Below are positions 40,637 through 49,251 of a stretch of 64,000 nucleotides of DNA, in pieces. Below the pieces are notes generated by a model. It made no database searches and was not told the DNA's origin. It saw nothing but the letters and a program-made list of their open reading frames with translations. Source of the DNA: an uncultured Collinsella sp. (lineage in GTDB: Bacteria; Actinomycetota; Coriobacteriia; Coriobacteriales; Coriobacteriaceae); the NCBI GenBank assembly GCA_900542085.1, contig UQMK01000002.1, positions 61,202-125,201 of the forward strand, read 5' to 3'. Every line of letters starts with the position of its first letter. Positions within the stretch are counted from its first letter, which is position 1. The position numbers and the translations under genes are program-made.

Positions 40637-42436
40637 TTAGGCCTTCTTGCGACGATAGAGCACGAAGCCGCAGACACCGATGATGACGACGGCGCCAACG
40701 GCCATGGCGGCCATGTTGTTGCCCTCGGACTTCTCCTCGGTCGCCTCTTCCTCATCTTCGGGCTCGGCAACGTCCTTATCGGAGAGAGCCTCGTCGGCGT
40801 AGGTGATGGACTCGACCAGGCAGTCGTTGTCGGCATCGTAGTCACTCGGGACGAACTCCTCGGAGAAGTCGCCCTCCTTGAGGTAGTCGCGCATCTCCTC
40901 GAGCATGGCCTTGCACTTGACGTAGGTGTTCTTGGTCGCTGCCTTGCCGGCCTTGTTGGCCAGGGCGGTGCGGGCCTCGGTGTCCTCGGCGGCCTGCATG
41001 GCCTCGTCGACGGTCAGGTTCTGCTCAATGAGCTCCTTCTGCAGGGCGTCGAGATAGGCGCGAACGCCGGTAGCGCAGTGGTCGCGGTTCTCATAGGCGA
41101 GTGTGTTGATGTCCATGAGGACGTAGTTGATGGAGTTCTTGGGCTCCTCGTTGTTCACGACGTCTTCCTCTTCACAGTGATCGAAGGAGACGTCCTGATC
41201 GCTGAAGTAGGGGCTGACCTCGGTGAGCAGTGCGGAATAGAGGGGGATAGCGACGGAGAACTCGGCGTTGGAGAGCATCTCCCACTGGATGGTCGCGATC
41301 TCGGGGTCCATGCCGTGACGGATCTGGAAGGTGTGGATCTCGGTGTTGCGGTTGGAGCCGATGGCATAAGCGCCGTCGGTGTTGGCGTTGAGGCCGGCGA
41401 CATTCTCGCCGCGAGCGGCGAAGGAACGAATCATCTCAAAGGTGTTCCAGTCGGACTTGCCGGGCTGGAAGAACAGCGGCTGCATCTCGTGGACCAGGGC
41501 GCCGGTCGTGGCACGAGCGTCTTCGCGCTCGTCCTTGACGATCTCGTAGTCGGTGCCCTCGGCAAGCGGAGCCATAAAGTAATCGCGGCCCTGGACATAG
41601 CGCGACCACTGGTGCATACCGGCCTCGCTAATCTCCTCGCCGTAGGTCTTGGCGACGTCGAACTTGCCGTCGGTGTACTCGGCAAAGCCCTTCTCCTTAG
41701 GCATGGACTCGATGCCCTTGGAGTGGAGGCAGTTCTCGGTGTCATCGAGGTCGACGTTATAGGTGAGGTTGCCGATGTTGGGGTTGAGCGAGGCGATATC
41801 GTCAGTGAGCCTCATGGCGATCCACTGATGGCCGGAAAGCGCTGCAAGCAACCAGGTCTCGTTGTTGTCGGCAATGATGATCTGGTCGTTGGAGCAGACG
41901 CCCTGCTCGTCAATCAAGCTGCCGAGAAGCTCGACACCCTCGCGGGCCGTGGCGCTCTCGCCCAGAATGACGCTGGCGTAGTTGTACTCGCCGATGCCGG
42001 TCTCCTCGGTGACGGGGTCGGCTTCCTCTGCCTTCTCGTTATAGGAGGTGCTCAGCGTGGCAGAGCAGGAGACGCCCTTCTCGTTGATGCCGGCCTCGGA
42101 ATATGCGTCGTAGCGATCTTCCCACTGAGAGGGGTTGTCGCGAACGAAGGTGTAGCGGTAGGTTGCGCCCTTGGACTTGTACTCAAAGCCGGACTCGATC
42201 GAGGTGTACTTGCTGCCGTCCTTGTGTGCGGGCTCGATGCCAAAGTGCTTGATGTAGCGCGGGCCGAAGTCCTCGGAGCGGCCGTAGTACGTGTTGCCGT
42301 CTGCCGTGAGCTGGCTGCCCATGTAGATCTGGGTGCAAGCGAGCGCCGAAGTCGGCATGGCCATAATGGCCGCTGCTCCAAATGCAAGGCCGCAGCCGAG
42401 CTTCTTGAGCGTGTTGACAGGATGAGTAAACCTCAT
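40637..42436 (-). CDS. Secreted, membrane-anchored C69-family dipeptidase
   Basis: 599 residues from ATG 42436 (GGGAGGG site). The signal sequence (KKLGCGLAFGAAAIMAM) ends at TSALAC, and this Cys should become the N-terminal nucleophile of the Ntn-hydrolase fold. Downstream, CTQIYMGSQLTADGNTYYGR and GINEKGVSCSATLS are typical of PepD/C69 enzymes. The last ~50 residues are an acidic stretch (EPEDEEEATEEKSEG) followed by a membrane helix and RRKKA, so the enzyme stays on the outer face. It probably digests peptides at the cell surface. The upstream region is AT-rich with operator-like repeats. Confidence 0.9.
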   Translation of the reverse strand: MRFTHPVNTLKKLGCGLAFGAAAIMAMPTSALACTQIYMGSQLTADGNTYYGRSEDFGPRYIKHFGIEPAHKDGSKYTSIESGFEYKSKGATYRYTFVRDNPSQWEDRYDAYSEAGINEKGVSCSATLSTSYNEKAEEADPVTEETGIGEYNYASVILGESATAREGVELLGSLIDEQGVCSNDQIIIADNNETWLLAALSGHQWIAMRLTDDIASLNPNIGNLTYNVDLDDTENCLHSKGIESMPKEKGFAEYTDGKFDVAKTYGEEISEAGMHQWSRYVQGRDYFMAPLAEGTDYEIVKDEREDARATTGALVHEMQPLFFQPGKSDWNTFEMIRSFAARGENVAGLNANTDGAYAIGSNRNTEIHTFQIRHGMDPEIATIQWEMLSNAEFSVAIPLYSALLTEVSPYFSDQDVSFDHCEEEDVVNNEEPKNSINYVLMDINTLAYENRDHCATGVRAYLDALQKELIEQNLTVDEAMQAAEDTEARTALANKAGKAATKNTYVKCKAMLEEMRDYLKEGDFSEEFVPSDYDADNDCLVESITYADEALSDKDVAEPEDEEEATEEKSEGNNMAAMAVGAVVIIGVCGFVLYRRKKA

Positions 42437-42671
42437 GATCCCTCCCAACTGTTGAGACTCCACAAAACTGTGTGGAATCTCAGCTAATAAATACATCTAT
42501 TAGCCTATAGGAAGTCTAAATAGTATTCATCTATTTCGATGAAATACTCGATGAGCGTCCTAAAATATGCGATGAACGGATAATAATACTCATTATCTAG
42601 CTTTATTTAAATAAAGGCTCCCTGCAATTACTGTATCTGAATAAAGTGCCTTGCACGGGGCACAAAGAAAA
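42437..42671. promoter_or_regulatory. AT-rich regulatory region upstream of the C69 dipeptidase
   Basis: About 235 bases, much lower in GC than the genes. It holds a perfect 16-base palindrome CTTTATTTAAATAAAG at 42601-42616 and three CGATGA motifs between 42537 and 42585. I could not fix the promoter boxes with confidence. Confidence 0.45.
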
Positions 42672-42710
42672 ATCCCCCGCTGTCTGGCAAATGCATAAAC
42701 AACGGGGGAA
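42672..42710 (-). terminator. Terminator after the 30-residue membrane protein gene
   Basis: On the minus strand, CCCCCGTTGT / ACAGCGGGGG is followed by ATTTTTCTTT. Confidence 0.8.
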
Positions 42711-42744
42711 ATGATAATTGGATGAATATCATACCAATGTGGAA

Positions 42745-42837
42745 TTACTTCTTCCGGCGGTGGATCACGTTGATCGCATAGCCGATGAGCATGGCCAGAA
42801 CAATGACGATAAAGCCGGGCAGGGGAGTGTCGTTCAT
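42745..42837 (-). CDS. 30-residue single-helix membrane microprotein
   Basis: The ORF begins MNDTPLPGFIVIVLAMLIGY and ends HRRKK. It has one hydrophobic helix (residues 8-24) and a positive C-terminus, so it should sit N-out/C-in. AGGAGG stands 5 bases before the ATG, an excellent site. It starts 9 bases after the lipid kinase stop and is followed by a terminator, so it is the second gene of a two-gene operon. Function unknown; a small regulator or stabiliser of a membrane enzyme is plausible. Confidence 0.75.
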   Translation of the reverse strand: MNDTPLPGFIVIVLAMLIGYAINVIHRRKK

Positions 42838-42846
42838 GGGGTCCTC

Positions 42847-43764
42847 CTATTTTCCGAGTGGGGAGAATTCGTCGACGATGAGGTCGAGGCATTGCGGAAG
42901 CGCGCGGGCGCCAAAGACGCCGGAGTTGCTGGAGATGATCTCGCCATCGAACTGCATGCCCAGCGATGGCGTGCAGGTGATCTTGGCTTCCTTGGTCTGG
43001 ATGATCTTAAACTGTGGACGGCCGAGCACCTTGCCAGCGGGGTCGAGCGCGGCGGTGATCACGGTGGGCAGGAGCTGGACGGTTTTTACGGGCTCGATGA
43101 CCGCGATGTCGACCATGCCGTCGTTCATGCGGCAATCGGGGAACAGGTTGATGTCGTTTTGAATGACCGAGGTGTTGCCGGCCATGCAGCAGATGCCATC
43201 GAGCTCCTCGACAATGCCGTCATGCTCAATCGTAAAGTGCGCCACCGTGGGGTTGGGTGTGGCGAGCGCCGACAAGAAATAGGCGATCTCGCCGATGTCG
43301 TTTTTGGCGGGGGCGGCCTTCATCATGATCTCGGCATCGTAACCCGATCCGGCGATGATAATAAAGCCGTGGCGCTTTTCGTTACCGTTCTCGTCGAGCC
43401 AAAAGAGCTCGCCCATGTCCGCCTTGACGGTACGGCCGACGCGGCAGGCCTTGGCGAGCGCCGCGGCCTCGGGGGCATTGCCAATGTTGTTGAAGAACAG
43501 GCAGGCCGTGCCGGAGGGGAAGACGAGCGTGGGGACGCCGCATCCGCGCATCTGGTCGAGCACGTTGGAGACGGTGCCGTCGCCGCCCGAAATCACCACG
43601 CGATCAAACTCGCGCACGTCTGCCACGGCGTCCTCGGGCTCCATGCCATCGCCGATAAAACGCATCACGACCTCGTCGCCGCCCTGTGCAAGGGCGTGCG
43701 TGAATGCGTAGATTTCATCGGAGCTGGGACCCGATGCCGGGTTGTGGATGATAAGGCAGCGCAT
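42847..43764 (-). CDS. Diacylglycerol/lipid kinase family protein
   Basis: 305 residues of the DgkB/YegS fold. LIIHNPASGPSSDE is the start of the kinase domain, VVISGGDGTVSNVL (about 55-68) is the ATP-binding GGDGT motif, and VFPSGTACLFFNNIG matches the usual P-x-G-T-x-N-D-F region with Cys-Leu instead of Asn-Asp. FDGE in GMQFDGEII is the usual late active-site motif. It likely phosphorylates diacylglycerol or a sphingoid or undecaprenol-like lipid. It is translated together with the downstream microprotein. Confidence 0.87.
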   Translation of the reverse strand: MRCLIIHNPASGPSSDEIYAFTHALAQGGDEVVMRFIGDGMEPEDAVADVREFDRVVISGGDGTVSNVLDQMRGCGVPTLVFPSGTACLFFNNIGNAPEAAALAKACRVGRTVKADMGELFWLDENGNEKRHGFIIIAGSGYDAEIMMKAAPAKNDIGEIAYFLSALATPNPTVAHFTIEHDGIVEELDGICCMAGNTSVIQNDINLFPDCRMNDGMVDIAVIEPVKTVQLLPTVITAALDPAGKVLGRPQFKIIQTKEAKITCTPSLGMQFDGEIISSNSGVFGARALPQCLDLIVDEFSPLGK

Positions 43765-43862
43765 ACTTACGTTCCCGTTCTGTGACTAACCGAGTATAGT
43801 TGTAGGGCAATGCCGATATCCTACCCGTGTTTTTCGGGCCTAACCTTATTCGATGGGTTGAT

Positions 43863-44996
43863 ATGTACATTTCCACACATCAGGCTCTGGTCGACTTTTG
43901 CCAGCGCGCCCGCGAGTTCGACGCGATTGCCGTCGATACCGAGTTTTTGCGCGAGCGCACGTTTCATCCGCGCCTGTGCCTGGTCCAAATTGCCACCCCC
44001 GCCGAGAGCGTCGCGGTCGATCCGCTGGTGATCGACGACCTGTCGCCGCTGGCCGAGCTTATGGCCGACGAGGGCGTGGTCAAGGTATTCCATGCTTGCT
44101 CACAGGACATGGAAGTTATGCTCCATACCGTGGGCGCGCTGCCGCGTCCCATTTTTGACACGCAGGTGGCCGCCGCCTTTTTGGGCGAGCGCCAGCAGAT
44201 TTCCTACGGTGCGCTCGTGCAGACGTTTTGCGGCGTCTCATTGCCCAAGACCGAGTCGCTGACCGACTGGTCGCGCCGTCCGCTGACCGATAAGCAGATC
44301 GAATACGCGATCGATGACGTCAAGTATCTGATCGTCGCCTATACCGAGATGATGAGTCGCCTGCGCGAGCTGGGCCGTGTGGATTGGGTGCTTGACGAGT
44401 TGCGTCCGCTGGCCGATGAGTCGCACTACCGTGCCGATCGTCACGAGGCATTCCGCAAGGTCAAGCGCATCAACTCGTGTAGCCGTCACCAGTTGGGCAT
44501 CGCGCGCGAGCTTGCCGCTTGGCGCGAGGACCGCGCCGAGCGCCGCAACATCCCGCGCAAGTGGGTCATGTCCGACGATACACTGCTGGCGCTCGTCAAG
44601 CGCAATCCTGTGCGCGTTGAGGAGTTCCGCAGCATCCGCGGCACCGATCAGCTGGGGGAGCGCGACGTGGATGGCGCGTTGATGGCCATCAAGCGCGGCG
44701 CGAGCTGCCCGCACGATCGCCTGCCGCTCATGGTGCGCGGGCGCCGTCAGATTTCGCCGGAGTTGGAGAGCGTGACCGACCTTATGTACGCGCTCATTCG
44801 CCTGGTTGCCGAGCGCTCGGGCGTGGCGACCTCGGTCATTGCCTCGCGCGATGACCTGGCCGACTACATTGAGCATCCTGAGCAAAGTCCCCTGCGCGAA
44901 GGCTGGCGTTTTGAGCTTGTGGGTTCGCGTCTGGACGATCTGCTTTCCGGCAACATGGGACTTACCGTGAAGGACGGCAAAATCGAGCTCCTGTAG
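43863..44996 (+). CDS. rnd: Ribonuclease D
   Basis: 377 residues, the E. coli Rnd length. The DEDDy exonuclease domain shows AVDTEFLRERTFHPRLCLVQ (first Asp/Glu), FHACSQDMEVM (second Asp) and IEYAIDDVKYLIVAY (Tyr and last Asp). Two HRDC-type domains follow (about 205-290 and 295-375), e.g. RELAAWREDRAERRNIPRKW. It trims the 3' ends of tRNA and other small RNAs. ATG 43863 has only a weak upstream site, so the start is fixed mainly by homology of the first residues. Confidence 0.92.
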   Translation: MYISTHQALVDFCQRAREFDAIAVDTEFLRERTFHPRLCLVQIATPAESVAVDPLVIDDLSPLAELMADEGVVKVFHACSQDMEVMLHTVGALPRPIFDTQVAAAFLGERQQISYGALVQTFCGVSLPKTESLTDWSRRPLTDKQIEYAIDDVKYLIVAYTEMMSRLRELGRVDWVLDELRPLADESHYRADRHEAFRKVKRINSCSRHQLGIARELAAWREDRAERRNIPRKWVMSDDTLLALVKRNPVRVEEFRSIRGTDQLGERDVDGALMAIKRGASCPHDRLPLMVRGRRQISPELESVTDLMYALIRLVAERSGVATSVIASRDDLADYIEHPEQSPLREGWRFELVGSRLDDLLSGNMGLTVKDGKIELL

Positions 44997-45003
44997 GTAT
45001 ATA

Positions 45004-45150
45004 GTTACGCGGTTTTACCAAACCGCCTAACAGCTCGACGCTGCAAACGGCCGAGAGCGGCAATCTGACGTTCAATCGTCGCTCGCGTACCAAAGTACGC
45101 GTCGCTTCTCTTTCACGTCACCTTGCTCGCTCTCGGCCGTTTTCGCTGAC
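45004..45150 (+). repeat. Structured repeat element, copy 2 (plus orientation)
   Basis: It opens with the hairpin GCGGTTT / AAACCGC, then TCGACGCTGC, an outer arm AAACGGCCGAGAGCG (45045-45059) pairing with CGCTCTCGGCCGTTT (45128-45142), internal strands CTGACGTTCAATCGTC and TTTCACGTCACCTTGCTC (TGACGT pairs with ACGTCA), and an apical hairpin GCGTAC / GTACGC. It ends TTCGCTGAC. It is nearly identical to the copy at 17839-17984 except in the apical hairpin and at two compensated pairs of the outer stem. It lies directly downstream of rnd and may end its transcript. Confidence 0.85.
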
Positions 45151-45234
45151 ATTGCCAAAACATCGATGCTGATTTGCTGGTCAGTCGAATGGGTAGAATG
45201 CCTCCAACGTGTAACTCGATTCGGAGGAATTCGC

Positions 45235-45939
45235 ATGCCTTATTACTATGGATACGGCTTTGGCATCGACCCGCTGTACCTGCTGGTTGTTCTTGTTTGT
45301 ACAGTGCTTGGCCTTGCTGCGCAGAGCTATATCAACTCGACGTACAAGACCTGGTCCAAGGTTCGCTCGGACGGCGACACGGGTGCCACGGTCGCTCGCC
45401 GTATGCTCGACGCCAACGGTTGCAACGCCGTGGGTATCAAGGGTGTCGCCGGTGAGCTCACCGACCATTACAACCCGCAGGATAACAACCTGTATCTCTC
45501 GGACGCTAACCGTTCGGGCGGATCGGTCGCAAGCGTTGCCGTGGCCTGCCACGAGGCGGGTCATGCCGCCCAGCGTCAGAGCGGTTACGCCATGATGAAG
45601 GTTCGCACCGCCCTGGTCCCGGTCGTCAACTTTACCCAGAACACCTGGACCATCGTGTTGCTCTTGGGCCTGTTTATGAACATCGCCGGGCTCACGACCC
45701 TCGCATTGATCTTCTTCTCGTTTAGTGTGCTGTTCCAACTCGTTACGTTGCCTGTCGAGATTGACGCCAGCCGACGTGCCGTGGCGTACATCGAGCGGTC
45801 GGGTATGAGTTCCAAGCAGGTCAACGGCGCCAAGAAGGTGCTGACGGCAGCCGCGCTTACCTATGTGGCCGCAGCGCTCACTTCGATCATTCAGCTGCTC
45901 TACCTTATGGCTCGCTACAACAGAAACTCTAACCGATAA
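45235..45939 (+). CDS. Membrane zinc metallopeptidase (YugP family)
   Basis: 234 residues. VACHEAGHAAQ (about residues 102-112) is the HExxH-type zinc site, here HEAGH. The chain starts with a Tyr/Gly-rich tail and one helix, and has two or three further membrane helices (about 125-165 and 205-225). LPVEIDASRRAVAYIE is the conserved downstream motif of the family (third ligand region). GGAGGAA lies 6 bases before ATG 45235. Members are cytoplasmic-membrane proteases of unknown substrate. Confidence 0.88.
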   Translation: MPYYYGYGFGIDPLYLLVVLVCTVLGLAAQSYINSTYKTWSKVRSDGDTGATVARRMLDANGCNAVGIKGVAGELTDHYNPQDNNLYLSDANRSGGSVASVAVACHEAGHAAQRQSGYAMMKVRTALVPVVNFTQNTWTIVLLLGLFMNIAGLTTLALIFFSFSVLFQLVTLPVEIDASRRAVAYIERSGMSSKQVNGAKKVLTAAALTYVAAALTSIIQLLYLMARYNRNSNR

Positions 45940-46054
45940 CAAATCGGGTCGCTGGGTGCCGCGGAGATTCTTGTCCCCGCGGCGCTGTACTATGTGTTGG
46001 ACTTGAATTTGCGCAGGGTCGAAGCCCTTGTGCTCGATAACGAAAGGAGGCTGC

Positions 46055-47506
46055 GTGGCAGGCTGGAATCTAACCGGCAATGCCGTTTCCGCCGAGTTCG
46101 ACGGTTCGGACGATCAGGAGCGCAAGGAGCTCAGCGTGAGCCAGGCAGTGGAGATCGCCGCTGGTGCGCTCGATGCCATTCCGCAGCTGAGCGTTCTGGG
46201 CGAGGTTACGGGTTTTCGTGGTCCTAACGCCCGAAGCGGTCACTGCTACTTCCAGATCAAGGACGACTCGGCCGCCGTCGACTGCATTATCTGGAAGGGC
46301 GCCTATCTCAAGCGCACCTTCGATCTGCGCGATGGCATGCAGGTGAGCTTTAAGGGCAGCTTCAATCTCTATAAGCCCACGGGTCGCATGAGCTTTGTTG
46401 CCCGCTCATTTTCGTTGGCGGGGGAGGGTCTGCTGCGTCAACAAGTGGCGCAACTGGCCGAAAAGCTACGCCGCGAGGGCCTGATGGACGAAGCGCGCAA
46501 GCGCCGCATCCCGGTGTTCTGCTCCCGCGTGGCGGTCGTCACCTCGCTTTCGGGTGCCGTAATCGACGACGTCAAGCGCACGTTGCGTCGTCGCAACCCG
46601 CTCGTCGAGCTCGTCTGCGTGGGCGCCAAGGTTCAAGGCGAGGGTGCGCCGGCCGAGCTCATCGAGGGCTTGCGCCGCGTCGCTTCCATTACGCCGGCGC
46701 CCGACTGTATTTTGCTGGTGCGCGGCGGCGGCTCCTTTGAGGACCTCATGACCTTTAATGACGAGGAGCTTGCCCGCGCGGTGGCGGCTTGTCCTGTGCC
46801 CGTGGTGACCGGTATTGGCCATGAGCCCGATACCTCGATTTGCGACATGGTGAGCGACCGTCGCGCCTCCACGCCAACGGCAGCGGCAGAATCGGTGGCG
46901 CCGGCTATGACGGAGTTGGCCGACGTGCTCGAGACGCGCCATCAGCGTCTGGGCGCCGCGATGGCTTCGATGATCGGGTCAGATCAGGTCGATCTGGAAA
47001 TGCTCGACCAGCGCGGTCGTCGAGCCTGGGATGCCTATACGGCTCGTCTGGGCGACGCGCTCGATGCAGCCGCATGCCGCCCGTGCCTCAACGACCCCAC
47101 GTTTATGGTCGAGCGTCGCGAGTCCGAGCTTGCCCTGACGGCCGATCGTCTGTCCGGCGCCATAACGCGTTCGGTTGGGGCCTTCCGCTCCAACTTCGAG
47201 CGTCTGCCCGAGCGCTTGATCGCAAGCACCTCAGGGCTCGATGGCAAGCGCCATGCGCTCACACTTGCGAGCTCCCGTCTGGAGCATCAGGGGCGCACGA
47301 TGCTCAGCAAGCCTGCGTCCGACTTAGGCCGAGCTGCCGCGTCGCTCGATGCCCTGTCGCCGCTCAAGGTACTTGCCCGCGGTTACTCCATCGCGTATAG
47401 CGATGATGGGGTGGCTACGAGCGCCAAGACCTTTAAGCCCGGCGACGCCATCCGCGTGCGCATGGCAGACGGCAATGTGGCGGCAACGGTCGATGCGGTC
47501 GAGTAG
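46055..47506 (+). CDS. xseA: Exodeoxyribonuclease VII large subunit
   Basis: 483 residues from GTG 46055, preceded by AAAGGAGG. The N-terminal OB-fold DNA-binding domain (about 20-115) contains VLGEVTGFRGPNARSGHCYF and KDDSAAVDCIIWKG. The catalytic core shows VVTSLSGAVIDDV, ILLVRGGGSFEDLMTFNDE and VVTGIGHEPDTSICDMV then RRASTPTAAAE. A coiled-coil segment and the C-terminal LKVLARGYSIAYSDDG complete the family pattern. With XseB it degrades single-stranded DNA to short oligonucleotides. Confidence 0.95.
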   Translation: MAGWNLTGNAVSAEFDGSDDQERKELSVSQAVEIAAGALDAIPQLSVLGEVTGFRGPNARSGHCYFQIKDDSAAVDCIIWKGAYLKRTFDLRDGMQVSFKGSFNLYKPTGRMSFVARSFSLAGEGLLRQQVAQLAEKLRREGLMDEARKRRIPVFCSRVAVVTSLSGAVIDDVKRTLRRRNPLVELVCVGAKVQGEGAPAELIEGLRRVASITPAPDCILLVRGGGSFEDLMTFNDEELARAVAACPVPVVTGIGHEPDTSICDMVSDRRASTPTAAAESVAPAMTELADVLETRHQRLGAAMASMIGSDQVDLEMLDQRGRRAWDAYTARLGDALDAAACRPCLNDPTFMVERRESELALTADRLSGAITRSVGAFRSNFERLPERLIASTSGLDGKRHALTLASSRLEHQGRTMLSKPASDLGRAAASLDALSPLKVLARGYSIAYSDDGVATSAKTFKPGDAIRVRMADGNVAATVDAVE

Positions 47507-47548
47507 GCCGCGTTACATAGCGATAAACCTTTAGGAAAGGAAACAGAT

Positions 47549-47815
47549 ATGGCAGAGAAGACCCCGGTCGAGCAGCTTACGTACAAGCAGGCTTCGCAGG
47601 AGTTGGAACTCATCATCCGCAGCTTGGAGTCGGGCGATATGGAGCTCGAGGAGTCACTCGAGAGCTATACCCGCGGCGTCGAGCTCCTCAAGAGCCTGCG
47701 CACCCGCCTGTCCGATGCCGAGCAGAAGGTTTCGGTGCTCCTTAAGGACGTCGACGGCAACGACGTGCTCGCCGACGGCGAGGCCGCCAACACGGACGAC
47801 AACCTTTCGTTCTAA
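47549..47815 (+). CDS. xseB: Exodeoxyribonuclease VII small subunit
   Basis: 88 residues. YKQASQELELIIRSLESGDM then LEESLESYTRGVELLKSL is the helical hairpin that binds XseA. The acidic C-terminal tail (DGEAANTDDN) is variable in the family. AGGAAAGG precedes ATG 47549, 42 bases after xseA, in the usual xseA-xseB order. Confidence 0.95.
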   Translation: MAEKTPVEQLTYKQASQELELIIRSLESGDMELEESLESYTRGVELLKSLRTRLSDAEQKVSVLLKDVDGNDVLADGEAANTDDNLSF

Positions 47816-47864
47816 CCATCCCGACCAAATATAATTACCTTGGTCTGTGAGAAAGGAACCAGCC

Positions 47865-48200
47865 ATGTGTGATTGCATTTTCTGCAAAATTGCCAACCAC
47901 GAGATCCCCTCGACCGTTGTCTATGAGGACGACCAGGTCATCGCCTTCGACGACCTCAATCCCCAGGCGCCGGTCCACACCCTCGTGATCCCCAAGAAGC
48001 ACTACAGCGACATCGCCGACAACGTGCCGGCCGAGACCATGGGCGCCATGGCTCATGCCATCCAGGAGATTGCCAAGGCCAAGGGGCTGGAGGACGGTTT
48101 CCGCGTCATCTCCAACAAAGGCGTCAACGCCGGCCAGACCGTCATGCACTTCCACATGCACGTCCTCGGCGGCAAAAACCTGGGCGAGAACCTCATCTGA
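47865..48200 (+). CDS. hinT: HIT-family nucleotide hydrolase (HinT)
   Basis: 111 residues. CIFCKIANHEIPSTVVYED is the standard opening, and VMHFHMHVLGG (about residues 95-105) is the His-triad motif. HinT proteins hydrolyse purine nucleoside phosphoramidates such as aminoacyl-AMP. ATG 47865 has GAAAGGA upstream. The gene probably continues the xseAB transcript (49-base gap). Confidence 0.95.
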   Translation: MCDCIFCKIANHEIPSTVVYEDDQVIAFDDLNPQAPVHTLVIPKKHYSDIADNVPAETMGAMAHAIQEIAKAKGLEDGFRVISNKGVNAGQTVMHFHMHVLGGKNLGENLI

Positions 48201-48241
48201 GGACGCACAGCCCGTCGCCTTGGCTGCCTTTGGAGTATCCT

Positions 48242-49132
48242 ATGCAGCTTTCTCAACTCGAATACCTTCAAGCGGTAGCGAACTACGGCGGCGTGCGCAA
48301 AGCAGCTCGCGCCGTTCATGTGAGTCCGCAGGCTGTTTCGTCGGCAATCAAAAAGTTGGAATCTGAGTATCAGATTGTTTTGCTTGACCGATCGGCGGGT
48401 GAGGCTGTTTTGTCTCCGGCGGGCAGAGAATTTGCGCGTCGTGCACGCGTGATCCTGGCACAAGTCGACGATCTCAAAAAGTACGCTCAATCGAGGGACG
48501 ACGGCGTTTCGCCCGACGGCCACTTTCGTCTTTACGCCCCCTGCCTTCATGGGCGGGGGCGACTTTTTGCCGAAAACTGGTATGACTCGTTTGAAAGCTC
48601 GCACCCTCATATTCACCTTGATGTGTGGCATCAGCCAATGGCTACATGCTTTGAATCACTTGTGCTTGGCATTTCGGATGCGGCCATCTCATTTGAGGAA
48701 CCAAGGGATAGTGTCCTTTCTTCGAAATACTTGGGTGAAAAGGAGCTCAAGGTTCTTTCCTGCCCAGCGGGTCATCAATCTGTGGGTGCTATGACCGTTC
48801 GTGAGTTACTGGGCGGCAGGTTAGCTGTTCCCATTAATTTGTCGCCCTGTCTCAATGCAATCAATCAATGTCCCGAAGCTCAGCTGGTTAATTTCCGCTT
48901 CCGCGACGTCGAATACGGAAACAGGGCGCAGGCTGAGTTCCTCCAAGCCGGGGGATTGATATTGAGTTTTTCTGGCTCTTCTCTCGCGTCGGATGGATCA
49001 GAAGTGAGTGAGTGCTCCATTGAAGGCTCGCATGACGTAGCCTTGCCCATCTATTTTTGCTATCGACAAAATGCCTGGACCGATCGACACCAGACGGTAT
49101 TTCTTCACCTATTGCGTCATCTCGCTTCGTGA
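48242..49132 (+). CDS. LysR-family transcriptional regulator
   Basis: 296 residues. The winged helix is at the N-terminus (LSQLEYLQAVANYGGVRKAA then SPQAVSSAIKKLESEYQIVL), followed by a linker helix and a periplasmic-binding-like effector domain. ATG 48242 has GGAG at 6 bases. Base composition is clearly lower in GC than neighbouring genes, with many TTT/CTT/ATT codons, as in the next gene. The two may have arrived together, and the regulator probably controls the MFS gene, although it is read in the same direction rather than divergently. Confidence 0.87.
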   Translation: MQLSQLEYLQAVANYGGVRKAARAVHVSPQAVSSAIKKLESEYQIVLLDRSAGEAVLSPAGREFARRARVILAQVDDLKKYAQSRDDGVSPDGHFRLYAPCLHGRGRLFAENWYDSFESSHPHIHLDVWHQPMATCFESLVLGISDAAISFEEPRDSVLSSKYLGEKELKVLSCPAGHQSVGAMTVRELLGGRLAVPINLSPCLNAINQCPEAQLVNFRFRDVEYGNRAQAEFLQAGGLILSFSGSSLASDGSEVSECSIEGSHDVALPIYFCYRQNAWTDRHQTVFLHLLRHLAS

Positions 49133-49251
49133 GGCCATTTGGCCTCGTGTCGTCAAGTGAATGTTGACGCCTTGTAACACATGACTGACGGTTTTGCCCT
49201 CATGCTTTTCCAAGATTTCGGTTTGGGTTATTGGCTCTTGGAGGGCGGAGC

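Noticed and set aside
40601..42487. A 628-codon open frame on the plus strand opposite the C69 dipeptidase
   Set aside because: The minus strand encodes a clear signal peptide, C69 motifs and a membrane anchor; the plus frame has repetitive Gly/Val/Asp shadow composition.
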